Part shown: positions 1-7,796 of the stretch, one piece after another | Numbering within the stretch: position 1 is the first letter of the stretch | How the letters are laid out: the number at the start of each line of letters is the position of its first letter | NCBI GenBank assembly: GCA_046598395.1 | Contig: JBKJIQ010000030.1 | Span: 1-64,000 of the forward strand | From: JAENVU01 sp046598395 | Lineage (GTDB): Bacteria > Actinomycetota > Acidimicrobiia > IMCC26256 > JAENVU01 | DNA length: 64,000 nucleotides | Direction of reading: 5' to 3' | Program-made: the position numbers and the translations under genes | Notes under the pieces: generated by a model | What the model saw: the letters and a program-made list of their open reading frames with translations, nothing else | Databases searched by the model: none | Told to the model about the DNA's origin: nothing

Positions 1-388
1 AGAGCTCCAAGAGCGCGGAAGCTTTTCCCATCAGGTCCAACGCGGCGCGGGTCCGCACGAGTTCGGCCTCGGTCCGCGCGTGGCGGGCCCGTAACTTGGC
101 GAGCTCGACCTCGGCCGGATGACGCCTGGGACGACGGACCTGGGTCTCGAGACCATCGAGGGCGCCCGCATCGCGGGCCTTACGCCACTCGGTCACATGC
201 GACGAGTACAGACCCTCACGACGCAAGACCGAACCCTTCAACCGGTCCGGGGCCGCGTCGTACTCCGCGACGATCGCCGCCTTGTACTCGGCGCTGAACC
301 TGCGACGGCGAGGCCGGCCAGCCGGATCAACATCAGCCACGCCACCATCATGGGCGCGACCACTCAACACTGCAGAAGGCAAAGACAT
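1..388 (-). CDS. IS3-family-type OrfA transposase, 3' part cut by window edge
   Basis: Reading the minus strand from an ATG at 388 gives an open frame running off the window edge. It starts MSLPSAVLSG and continues with RRRRFSAEYKAAIVAEYDAA, then LYSSHVTEWRKARDAGAL and a Glu/Arg/Leu-rich stretch (AEVELAKLRARHARTEAEL). This is the helix-turn-helix plus leucine-zipper layout of the first ORF of IS3-type elements, which binds the element ends; the catalytic DDE ORF would lie outside the window. The frame stays open for all 129 visible codons. It follows the DUF222/HNH gene by about 40 bp on the same strand. I cannot identify terminal inverted repeats or tell whether the element is intact. Confidence 0.75.
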   Translation of the reverse strand, partial: MSLPSAVLSGRAHDGGVADVDPAGRPRRRRFSAEYKAAIVAEYDAAPDRLKGSVLRREGLYSSHVTEWRKARDAGALDGLETQVRRPRRHPAEVELAKLRARHARTEAELVRTRAALDLMGKASALLEL

Positions 389-392
389 CAAA

Positions 393-407
393 GAGAACAC
401 CGTTCTC
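393..407. repeat. Inverted repeat just upstream of the transposase start
   Basis: GAGAAC-acc-GTTCTC is a perfect 6-bp inverted repeat with a 3-nt loop, ending 4 bp upstream of the transposase ATG at 388. It could be an operator, or a hairpin limiting translation of the transposase. The position and symmetry are seen; the function is a guess. Confidence 0.3.
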
Positions 408-427
408 GCCCTACGAGGGAAGATCCA

Positions 428-1495
428 CTACACCGAGCGTCTCACACGATCCTGACACGTAGGGAACGGAACAGTGGAAGCAGAGTGGCGGGCGCGGTGG
501 CGGGACCAACAGCGCATTCGGAGTTCGTCGACCACGGTGTGTCTGCTGATCTCGAAGTCGGGCACGTGTTCGAACTGGAGGAACTCAGTAGAGCCGCAAT
601 CAACGCATCCCCGATCACGTTCGCGTACGACACGCTGCTGGCGAACCGATGGATGACGACGGCGACCCGACGCGTTGATCGGACGACCTGCAGCATCGTG
701 GATCAACGCCCGGACGAAACTCTCCGGAGCGATCCGCTCTACCACCGTCCACGGGACCGGCGTTCCGTCATCGAACGTGGCGCCATTGCCGCGGACGTGC
801 ATCACGATCTCCGTGAAGCAACGAGCACCGCCCCCGGCCACCAACCGGACGAAGGCGTCTGCGCGCTGTTGCGATATCGAGGGCCACGCGTCCGCGGACG
901 CGTCAGCCGGTTCCCGTGGACGCTTCACCAGTTCCGCGTCGATCGCCTCAGCGAGACGTTTCGCTTCGGCCGGCGGAAGCCGGAACGAGCCGGCGATCAT
1001 CCCATCAGGATCCGTACGCCACGACACGCCACGCGCCGCATGGTGCCGGGTCTCGGTCTCCTCCGGCGTTTCACGCGCGCTCAACCACGCGGCAAGCGCC
1101 ATCCCCAGGCGCCCAGCCGGGGTGCCCGCAGCAAGCGCAAGGAGCTCGACCTCGTTCTCGGCCGTCGCCACCCGGGTCAACATGCGGACCTTGCTGTACG
1201 AGACCAGCCCCTCGTCAAACGCCCCGTCGATCATCGGCAAACCGACGAGCGCCTTCCCGATCCGCAACCACTCCCTGGCGGTGCACACCTCAATATCGAG
1301 CGCATCGCCCACCCAATGCGCGCACGTGGGCGCGCCATCCCTGGTCCACTCGCCCGACGCGTCGAGCGCCGCGACCAACGTGACCAGCGCATATTGCGCC
1401 AACGACCAACTCATCCCGATCGCCACCACGCGTTGGCGCAGCGAATCCGGATCCACATTGGGGTCGGCTTCCTTGCGCGTTTCGACCATCGCCAT
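428..1495 (-). CDS. DUF222/HNH endonuclease-domain protein (13E12-like family)
   Basis: The protein of about 355 residues has an N-terminal helical DUF222 region and a C-terminal HNH-type module (RERDRGCVDCGSTEFLQFEH). Proteins of this family are numerous in actinobacteria; their function is unsettled and they are often treated as mobile or nuclease genes. I chose the ATG at 1495 because GGGAG lies 5 nt upstream; the frame is open to 1633. Two things are odd. The first zinc Cys pair (CVDC) is intact, but the second, normally CxxCH, reads CWSRH, so one ligand is lost. A perfect 18-bp palindrome (886-903) lies in the middle of the gene and encodes DASADAW. The protein may be catalytically inactive. 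Confidence 0.75.
   Translation of the reverse strand: MAMVETRKEADPNVDPDSLRQRVVAIGMSWSLAQYALVTLVAALDASGEWTRDGAPTCAHWVGDALDIEVCTAREWLRIGKALVGLPMIDGAFDEGLVSYSKVRMLTRVATAENEVELLALAAGTPAGRLGMALAAWLSARETPEETETRHHAARGVSWRTDPDGMIAGSFRLPPAEAKRLAEAIDAELVKRPREPADASADAWPSISQQRADAFVRLVAGGGARCFTEIVMHVRGNGATFDDGTPVPWTVVERIAPESFVRALIHDAAGRPINASGRRRHPSVRQQRVVRERDRGCVDCGSTEFLQFEHVPDFEISRHTVVDELRMRCWSRHRARHSASTVPFPTCQDRVRRSV
886..903. repeat. 18-bp perfect palindrome, copy 1, inside the DUF222/HNH gene
   Basis: ACGCGTCCGCGGACGCGT is its own reverse complement. All three copies are flanked by cc on the left and ca on the right, so 22 bp are identical. This copy lies within coding sequence and is read as D-A-S-A-D-A-W without breaking the frame. 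Confidence 0.9.
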
Positions 1496-1631
1496 GACCA
1501 CTCCCGATACCGTGAGCCGAACCCGACGGGCGGCTCTCCGCTTGGATGGTCGGCCATCACGGCTGGCCCGACACGCCGCACATTTCCAAGGTACATGAGG
1601 GGTGAGACCATCGATCTCGGGCACCTCGGCC

Positions 1632-1649
1632 ACGCGTCCGCGGACGCGT
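1632..1649. repeat. 18-bp perfect palindrome, copy 2
   Basis: This is identical to the copies at 886 and 1736. It lies in the roughly 290-bp gene-free interval between the DUF222/HNH start (1495) and the pcrA stop (1786). A hairpin here could act as a terminator for pcrA, but the identity of the three copies suggests a repeat family rather than independent terminators. Confidence 0.9.
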
Positions 1650-1735
1650 CACCGGCGATTTCGCGACACCCCCACAGCCGACCCACGATCGCGACCTTGG
1701 CCTGGCCCGTTTGCATACTCTCCAACAACCGAACC

Positions 1736-1753
1736 ACGCGTCCGCGGACGCGT
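1736..1753. repeat. 18-bp perfect palindrome, copy 3, downstream of pcrA
   Basis: This is identical to copies 1 and 2 and lies 33 bp beyond the pcrA stop codon, a position suited to transcription termination. There is no U-tract. The rest of the 1496-1785 interval shows no gene that I can support. Confidence 0.9.
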
Positions 1754-1785
1754 CACGAGAACTGAGGCTTCTGGAGCTCGCGAGT

Positions 1786-4044
1786 TCAGAGCTTCTGGAG
1801 CGGTGCCCAGGCGAGGAGGAGGGTCTTCTCGCCGACGTCACGGAAGCGCACCGTGGCTTCGGCCTTGTCGCCATCGCCGCGCATATTGATGATCACGCCT
1901 TCGCCGAACTTCTCGTGGCCGACGTCGTCACCGATCCGCAGACCGATCTGTTCGGCCCCCCGCGCCCCCGACGGTTCACGCGGAACCGACGCCGCCGCGG
2001 CCACGGTCGATCGGTGCTCTCCCATCCCGTGCCCGCGCGACGGTGCCCGCCCCTGCGCGCGTACCAGCGCCTCAGGAATCTCGGCGAGGAACCGGCTCGG
2101 CGGGTAGTAGTCGGTGGAGCCGAAGAGCTGACGGCTCCAGGCGTGGGTGAGATACAGCCGCTTCTCCGCCCGCGTGATACCCACGTAACAGAGGCGTCGT
2201 TCTTCCTCGAGCTCCTCGGGGTCGCCGAGTGAGCGCGAGTGCGGAAAGATCCCGTCTTCCATCCCGGTGAGGAACACCACCGGATATTCGAGACCCTTGG
2301 CCGTGTGCAGCGTCATCAACGTGACCACCGATTCTTCGGCGCTGACGTCGTCGAGATCCGTGACCAGCGAGATCCCTTCGAGGAACGCCTGGACCCGCGC
2401 CAGCCCGCGTGGCGGGTCGGTGCCTTCTTCTACGCCGGCAATACCGGCCAGCCCCGAAACATCGCCGGCGTCGAGGCGCTCATCGAAGTCGCGCGCCACG
2501 CCCACGAGTTCGCCCAGGTTCTCAATGCGGCCCACCGATTCGATGGTGCGTTCGGCTTCGAGCTCGGCGAGGTACCCGGTGCGATCGAGCATCGTCTCGA
2601 GCACCCCGCTCACACCGCGTTCGGCCGCAGCGGTTTCGAGTTCGATCATGACCTCGAGCAAGTCCTTCACGCCACCGAGCGCACGTCCGGTCACGCCGGC
2701 CGCGGCCGCCTCACGGAGTGCGTCACGGAAGATGACGTTGGCCCCTTGTGCGTAGGCCTCCACCTTGCGGACCGATGTATCGCCCACGCCACGCTTGGGG
2801 ATGTTGACGATCCGTTTCCAACCGACTTCGTCATCGGGATTGGAGAGACTGCGCAGATAGGCGAGCGCGTCTTTGATTTCGCGCCGGTCGTAGAACTTGG
2901 TCCCGCCCACGATCCGGTAGGGCAATCCAGAACGCACGAACGATTCTTCGATCACGCGGCTCTGCGCGTTGGTGCGGTAGAAGACCGCAACGTCGCCGTA
3001 GCGGATCTGTTCCACATCCACGAGCCGATCGATCTCGGACACGATGAAAGAGGCCTCGTCGCGCTCGTCTTCCGCGTGATACCGGGTGATGAGCTCACCA
3101 CCCACCTGTTCCGTCCACAGATGCTTGGGCCGCCGCGCCGCGTTGTTCGCGATCACTGCGTTCGCGGCGTCGAGAATCGTGGCGGTCGATCGATAGTTCT
3201 GGTCCAACACGATGATCGACGCATCGGGAAACTCCTCCTCGAAGCGCATCAGGTTCCGATGATCCGCCCCTCGGAATTTGTAGACCGACTGATCACTGTC
3301 GCCCACGACCATCACGTTGCGGTGTTCTTGTGACAGCAGCCGGACGATCTCCCACTGGGCGATGTTGGTGTCTTGGAACTCGTCAACCAGCACATGCGAA
3401 AACCGATGCCGCCAGCGATGCAACGCGTCGGGGTGTTCGCGGAACAGTTTCACCACGAGCAGCAGCAGGTCATCGAAGTCGGCGGCGGAGGCTTCCGCGA
3501 GCCGGCGCTGATACTCCACGTAGACCTCGGCCACCCGCAGGTCCGGTGGGGTCAACGCCTTGGCCAACGCCTCATCGGCGGTGACGAGGTCGTTCTTCAG
3601 CGCCGAGATGGAATGGTGCAATCGCCGCGGCGGGAAGCGTTTGGGATCGAGGTTGAGATCACGGCGGACGTAATCCACCAGCCGCACGGCATCGGACTGG
3701 TCATAGATCGAGAACGACGATCGGTAGCCGAGGAGCCCGGCCTCACGCCGCAGAATACGCGAACACGCCGAGTGAAACGTAGCAACCCACATACGACGCG
3801 CTACGGGACCGACGAGCGTGGCGACGCGATCCTTCATCTCGCCTGCGGCCTTGTTCGTGAACGTGATCGCGAGGATCTCGAACGGCGAGACTCCCCGTTC
3901 ACCGACGAGGTAGGCAACCCGATGGGTCAAGAGCCGTGTCTTACCCGAACCGGCGCCCGCCACCACGAGCACCGGACCGTCGGGGGCAGAAACCGCATCG
4001 CGCTGGACCGGGTTCAAACCGTCGAGGAGCTCAGAACCGGGCAT
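1786..4044 (-). CDS. pcrA: ATP-dependent DNA helicase PcrA/UvrD
   Basis: This is a superfamily 1A 3'-5' DNA helicase, used in nucleotide excision repair, replication-fork maintenance and removal of recombinase filaments. The 752 residues match the usual length. Visible motifs are the Q motif (LNPVQRDAV, residues 10-18), Walker A AGAGSGKT (29-36), motif Ia TFTNKAAGEM (61-70), Walker B VDEFQDTN (220-227), motif III GDSDQSVYKFRGAD and motif V LHTAKGLEYPVVF. The C-terminal tail (GDDVGHEKFGEGVIIN) resembles the Tudor-like RNA-polymerase-binding tail typical of PcrA. The ATG at 4044 gives a normal N-terminus. A 94-residue hypothetical gene ends 24 bp upstream on the same strand, and a palindromic repeat follows the stop. 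Confidence 0.97.
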   Translation of the reverse strand: MPGSELLDGLNPVQRDAVSAPDGPVLVVAGAGSGKTRLLTHRVAYLVGERGVSPFEILAITFTNKAAGEMKDRVATLVGPVARRMWVATFHSACSRILRREAGLLGYRSSFSIYDQSDAVRLVDYVRRDLNLDPKRFPPRRLHHSISALKNDLVTADEALAKALTPPDLRVAEVYVEYQRRLAEASAADFDDLLLLVVKLFREHPDALHRWRHRFSHVLVDEFQDTNIAQWEIVRLLSQEHRNVMVVGDSDQSVYKFRGADHRNLMRFEEEFPDASIIVLDQNYRSTATILDAANAVIANNAARRPKHLWTEQVGGELITRYHAEDERDEASFIVSEIDRLVDVEQIRYGDVAVFYRTNAQSRVIEESFVRSGLPYRIVGGTKFYDRREIKDALAYLRSLSNPDDEVGWKRIVNIPKRGVGDTSVRKVEAYAQGANVIFRDALREAAAAGVTGRALGGVKDLLEVMIELETAAAERGVSGVLETMLDRTGYLAELEAERTIESVGRIENLGELVGVARDFDERLDAGDVSGLAGIAGVEEGTDPPRGLARVQAFLEGISLVTDLDDVSAEESVVTLMTLHTAKGLEYPVVFLTGMEDGIFPHSRSLGDPEELEEERRLCYVGITRAEKRLYLTHAWSRQLFGSTDYYPPSRFLAEIPEALVRAQGRAPSRGHGMGEHRSTVAAAASVPREPSGARGAEQIGLRIGDDVGHEKFGEGVIINMRGDGDKAEATVRFRDVGEKTLLLAWAPLQKL

Positions 4045-4068
4045 GTGACAATCGTACAGGTGTTCGAG

Positions 4069-4353
4069 TCAGAATTCCGCGCCCGAGTCAGGGTCGAGGC
4101 GAAGTTCCTGGGTCCGCTCGTCGGCCGCCGGCTTGCGGAACGCGCGCAAGAGCCGCGTGCCATCCTCGTTCAGCGTGACCGTGAACGCGCCGGTGGATTC
4201 GTCCATATCGAGTGAGAAGTACGGCTCCCAGTCGGAGTCGAGCGCGAGCGCGTCGGCATCGGCCTCCGGGGGGAGACGACGGTATCGGCGGCGCTCCGCG
4301 TCGAAGAGCCAAACACTGTGAGCAGACTCAATCCGTTCCACGAAGCCGGTCAC
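4069..4353 (-). CDS. Small acidic hypothetical protein upstream of pcrA
   Basis: A 94-residue protein (MTGFVERIESAHSVWLFDAE...) rich in Asp/Glu, with no signal peptide or membrane segment. I do not recognise the family. It ends 24 bp before pcrA on the same strand and probably shares its transcript. The codon usage and clean ATG start are consistent with a real gene, but no function can be inferred. Confidence 0.6.
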   Translation of the reverse strand: MTGFVERIESAHSVWLFDAERRRYRRLPPEADADALALDSDWEPYFSLDMDESTGAFTVTLNEDGTRLLRAFRKPAADERTQELRLDPDSGAEF

Positions 4354-4404
4354 GCTACCGGCTCAGCTCCAAAGCGCAAGGGTCGCTTCACCAATACCGT
4401 CCAT

Positions 4405-4424
4405 GACCGTGCGTCCGCACGGTC
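4405..4424 (-). terminator. Hairpin after the propeller lipoprotein gene
   Basis: GACCGTGCG-tc-CGCACGGTC is a perfect 9-bp stem located 35 bp past the stop codon of the minus-strand lipoprotein gene. It has no clear U-run, like most hairpins in this window. Confidence 0.55.
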
Positions 4425-4458
4425 GCGGAGCGCGGTCAGAAGCTCACGCGAAGACGGA

Positions 4459-6051
4459 TCAGGTGACGGTAAATGCGCCGGGGAGGAAGGTCACACCGCC
4501 GGTAAATGCTCCCGCGCCGGTCCCGGCATCCACAATGAGCGGCATGTGCGGGCCCACCTCGGCATCGGCCGCCACCGTGACCGTGACATTGAGTTGGCTG
4601 TCACTCACCAGCGTGGTGCCCGTCACGTTCACCCCGACACCCATGAGCACGAGCGAACCGGCGTGTAACCCCGACCCATGGAGTGCGATCGTTCCTGAGG
4701 TGCCGCGCGCGATGGTTGCCGGCGACGCGAAGAAGATGAACGGCACCGGGTTCGACCGCTGGTAAAGGTCCGGCACCACGCCGTTCGTGTCCGTGTCGGT
4801 CACGTCCGTGGCCGACGACGTGAAGACGATGTACCGGCCATCACCGCTGATCGCGCCCGGCACGGAACCCGCGACCGCAGGGTCCAGATTCGATGGTTCG
4901 GCCATTCGAGAGGTTGTCCCCGCGAGCACGGTCAACCCGGCGGTGCGGTCCCGCAAGTACGAATTCGACAATGCGGTGACGGGCATCGTGGTCAAATTCG
5001 TTGCGCCGCTTTGGAACAAGACGAACCGGCCGTTGTCGCTGAGGCCCGTGACGAAGTTGTAGTCGTCGGAATCGCCGCCGGTGCTGTTCCCGCTGATTCG
5101 CTCGATCGTGCCACCGGCGGCCGGAGCGGCATAGACGTCTGAAGTCATGTTGTTATCGGGAGTGGCGACGAGGTTGCTCGCGTCCGAGTCGAAGGCAACC
5201 ACGGCACCGTTGCCGCTGATGACAACACTTGCGGAGTCACCATCGCCTTCGGTCCCGTCGGCGAACCCCGTGATCCGCGTGGTCGTGAGCGCGGTGCGAT
5301 CGCGCACAAACACATCCGTGTAGACGCCACTGTCGTTGATGTCGAAGTTCGAAGCGTTAGAAACAAACGCCACATAACGGCCGTCGTCACTGATCGATCC
5401 GCCGAAGGACTCCAGATCACCCTCGGTCCCGTCGGTCGCGACGCTGACCCGCGTGGTGGTCCCCGATCCTGCGGTGTCCCGGAGGTACACATCGGTGCTG
5501 AAGTTCTGATCGATTAGACCGATGAGATTCTCCGAGTCCGATGCAAACAGGATGTACCGGCCGTCCGGCGTCATCGCCTGCAGGTAGGAACCGCCGTCGC
5601 CCTGGCCACCACCGTTCCGGCGGCTGACGCGCGTCGTGGTGCCCAGTTGGCGATCGCGCACGAACACATCGGTCGAGAGATTGGTATCGCCGATGATGAG
5701 GTCTTCAGAGTCGCTCATGAAGGCGACGAAGCGTCCGTTGGCAGAGACCAGGCCCTGGTAGCCACCCAGCGCGCTTTGGACATCACCATCCGTGATGGAA
5801 ATGCGTTCGGTGGTCTTGGCCTGATTGTCACGCAGGAAGACATCCGTCGCATTGTTCGTGTCGTTGGGCACCAGGGTTGCGGAGTCGGACGTGAAGACCA
5901 CGTATCGGCCATCCGGCGACAGATCGGTTGCGACCACGGACCCGCCGGCCGACTGGATTCCCGCAGTGGTAACGCTCACCCGTCCGACCCACGCGCAACC
6001 ACTCGTAGCAATGACGACCGCAAGCGCGATACCTAAACGAAACCGTCCCAT
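4459..6051 (-). CDS. Lipoprotein with TolB/PD40-like beta-propeller repeats
   Basis: About 530 residues. I take the ATG at 6051 because GGAGCAGGA lies just upstream; an earlier in-frame ATG at 6066 is less likely. The N-terminus is a lipoprotein signal ending in a TSGC lipobox, so the protein should be anchored outside the membrane. The body holds about seven repeats with the pattern DGRYVVFTSDS...TDVFLRD...T.R(I/V)S, typical of PD40/WD40-like propeller blades. The last roughly 100 residues look like an Ig-like/IPT beta-sandwich (SPATIARGTSGTIALHGSGL). Such proteins bind ligands or other proteins; the partner is unknown. A hairpin follows the gene. Confidence 0.8.
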   Translation of the reverse strand: MGRFRLGIALAVVIATSGCAWVGRVSVTTAGIQSAGGSVVATDLSPDGRYVVFTSDSATLVPNDTNNATDVFLRDNQAKTTERISITDGDVQSALGGYQGLVSANGRFVAFMSDSEDLIIGDTNLSTDVFVRDRQLGTTTRVSRRNGGGQGDGGSYLQAMTPDGRYILFASDSENLIGLIDQNFSTDVYLRDTAGSGTTTRVSVATDGTEGDLESFGGSISDDGRYVAFVSNASNFDINDSGVYTDVFVRDRTALTTTRITGFADGTEGDGDSASVVISGNGAVVAFDSDASNLVATPDNNMTSDVYAAPAAGGTIERISGNSTGGDSDDYNFVTGLSDNGRFVLFQSGATNLTTMPVTALSNSYLRDRTAGLTVLAGTTSRMAEPSNLDPAVAGSVPGAISGDGRYIVFTSSATDVTDTDTNGVVPDLYQRSNPVPFIFFASPATIARGTSGTIALHGSGLHAGSLVLMGVGVNVTGTTLVSDSQLNVTVTVAADAEVGPHMPLIVDAGTGAGAFTGGVTFLPGAFTVT

Positions 6052-6121
6052 GTATCCTGCTCCCAAAGCCAGACCCAGAAACGTACAATGATAGTCAAAT
6101 GGGACGGCCGCTCAGCACGCG

Positions 6122-6154
6122 GGCTCCGCCTCCGGTTTTCCTCACTCCCACTCG
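6122..6154. repeat. 33-bp direct repeat, distal copy of the guaA 3' end
   Basis: The 33 bases match 6187-6219 exactly, in the same orientation, with starts 65 bp apart. Read on the minus strand this is a second copy of the end of guaA (codons for IEWE in the proximal copy, the stop and about 20 nt after it) lying downstream of the real stop. It suggests a local tandem duplication. Confidence 0.9.
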
Positions 6155-6186
6155 CCACTTCACGAGTACTCGATCGGTAAACCCTC

Positions 6187-6219
6187 GGCTCCGCCTCCGG
6201 TTTTCCTCACTCCCACTCG
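6187..6219. repeat. 33-bp direct repeat, proximal copy spanning the guaA stop
   Basis: This copy contains the last codons of guaA and its TGA stop (minus strand, 6207-6209). The distal copy lies 65 bp further downstream. No hairpin is formed between the two copies because they are in the same orientation. Confidence 0.9.
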
Positions 6220-7796
6220 ATGGTCCCGGGGGGTTTGGAGGTGATGTCATAGGCCACGCGGTTCACCCCGGGAACCTCGTTGATGATCCGGGACGAGATC
6301 CGCTCCAGGACGTCGTATGGAATGCGGGCCCAATCGGCGGTCATGGCATCGTCGCTCGTCACCGCCCGCAAAATGATCGGATAGGCATAGGTGCGATCGT
6401 CGCCCTGCACCCCCACGGTCCGCACCACGGGCAGCACGGCGAAGCTCTGCCAGATCTCGCGATAGAGACCGGCGCGGCGGATCTCCTCGGTCACGATCGC
6501 GTCCGCCTCTTGCAAAATCGCAACCCGCTCCGGGGTGATCGCACCGATGATGCGCACACCGAGGCCCGGGCCCGGGAACGGTTGGCGCCACACGATCTCT
6601 TCGGGAAGTCCGAGTTCCTCGCCCACGGCGCGGACCTCGTCCTTGAAAAGGTGCCGCAACGGCTCGACGAGGTCGAACTCCATGTCGTCGGGCAGGCCAC
6701 CCACATTGTGGTGGCTCTTGATCACCGCGTTCTCGCCGCCGCCCGACTCCACGATGTCGGGGTACAGCGTTCCCTGCACGAGGAACCCGGCCGCGTCGTG
6801 TTCACGCGCCACTTCTTCGAACACGCGGATGAACAACTCACCGATGATCTTGCGTTTGCGTTCCGGCTCCACGATGTCGTTGAGCGCGCCGAGGAACCGA
6901 TCCCCCGCCTTCACGTGCACCAGGTCAACCTGGAACTGCCGACGGAACGTCTCTTCCACCTGCTCGGCTTCGCCCTTGCGCGAGAGTCCGGTGTCCACGA
7001 ACACGCAAGTGAGCTGATCGCCAATCGCTTTGTGCACCAGCGCGGCAGCCACCGCCGAATCCACACCGCCGGACAGCCCACACAACACGCGAGCCGTCCC
7101 CACCTGCGCGCGAATCTCGGCGACGGCTTCTTCGATGATCGACACGTTGGTCCATGTGGGCCGACACTCGGCCACCTCGAACAGGAAGGACTTCAACATG
7201 TCTTGACCGTGCTCGGTATGCGCAACTTCCGGGTGGAACTGCACGCCGTAGATGCGGCGTTCCCTGTCCCCGAACGCGGCTGCGGGCGTATCGCCGGTGG
7301 ACGCGAACACGCTCGCGCCGGTGGGCGCGTCGGTGATCGTGTCGAAGTGGCTCATCCACACCACTTGTTCGGTGGGCATCTCGCGGAACAACGGCGCCGC
7401 GTTCGAAACCAACAGGTCGGTACGCCCGTACTCACCTCGTCCCGTTTTGGCCACGGTGCCGCCGAGATCGCGGGCCAGGAGCTGCGCGCCGTAACAGATA
7501 CCGAGGAGCGGCAGACCGGAGTCGTACAACGCGGGATCAACCGATGGTGCGCCGTCGACGTGCACCGACGCCGGACCACCCGAGAGGATGATGGCCTTGG
7601 GATTCCGGGCGAGCATCTCGGCCAGTGGCATAGTCCGCGGCACGATCTCGGAGTACACATGCGCCTCACGCACCCGGCGCGCGATCAGTTGTGCGTACTG
7701 CGCTCCCAGGTCGACCACCAAGACGAGGTCGCGTTCACCCGACGCCACCATCCCTGAGGTCGGCCCACTCAGGTCGCGCTCGTTCGCTTGGCTCAA
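6207..7796 (-). CDS. guaA: GMP synthase (glutamine-hydrolysing)
   Basis: Converts XMP to GMP using ATP and glutamine, the last step of GMP synthesis. The N-terminal class I glutaminase carries the nucleophile in GICYGAQLL (Cys101) with His188/Glu190 (FHPEV). The ATP-pyrophosphatase P-loop is SGGVDS (242-247), and the C-terminal dimerisation domain ends TSKPPGTIEWE. The length (529) is normal. The frame opens with TTG at 7796 directly after the guaB3 TAG, so translation is probably coupled; an ATG at 7751 (MVASGERD) is the alternative start. Its 3' end is duplicated downstream. Confidence 0.97.
   Translation of the reverse strand: MSQANERDLSGPTSGMVASGERDLVLVVDLGAQYAQLIARRVREAHVYSEIVPRTMPLAEMLARNPKAIILSGGPASVHVDGAPSVDPALYDSGLPLLGICYGAQLLARDLGGTVAKTGRGEYGRTDLLVSNAAPLFREMPTEQVVWMSHFDTITDAPTGASVFASTGDTPAAAFGDRERRIYGVQFHPEVAHTEHGQDMLKSFLFEVAECRPTWTNVSIIEEAVAEIRAQVGTARVLCGLSGGVDSAVAAALVHKAIGDQLTCVFVDTGLSRKGEAEQVEETFRRQFQVDLVHVKAGDRFLGALNDIVEPERKRKIIGELFIRVFEEVAREHDAAGFLVQGTLYPDIVESGGGENAVIKSHHNVGGLPDDMEFDLVEPLRHLFKDEVRAVGEELGLPEEIVWRQPFPGPGLGVRIIGAITPERVAILQEADAIVTEEIRRAGLYREIWQSFAVLPVVRTVGVQGDDRTYAYPIILRAVTSDDAMTADWARIPYDVLERISSRIINEVPGVNRVAYDITSKPPGTIEWE

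Noticed and set aside
886..1753. CRISPR array from the repeated palindromes
   Set aside because: Only three copies at irregular spacing (746 and 104 bp), one within a gene, and no cas genes.
119..1765. Long plus-strand open frame (548 codons) opposite the transposase and DUF222/HNH genes
   Set aside because: It is antisense to two genes with recognisable domains; its product is low-complexity Arg/His/Pro-rich, as expected of a shadow in GC-rich DNA.
6099..7757. Plus-strand open frame of 552 codons
   Set aside because: It is antisense to guaA; His/Arg-rich shadow.
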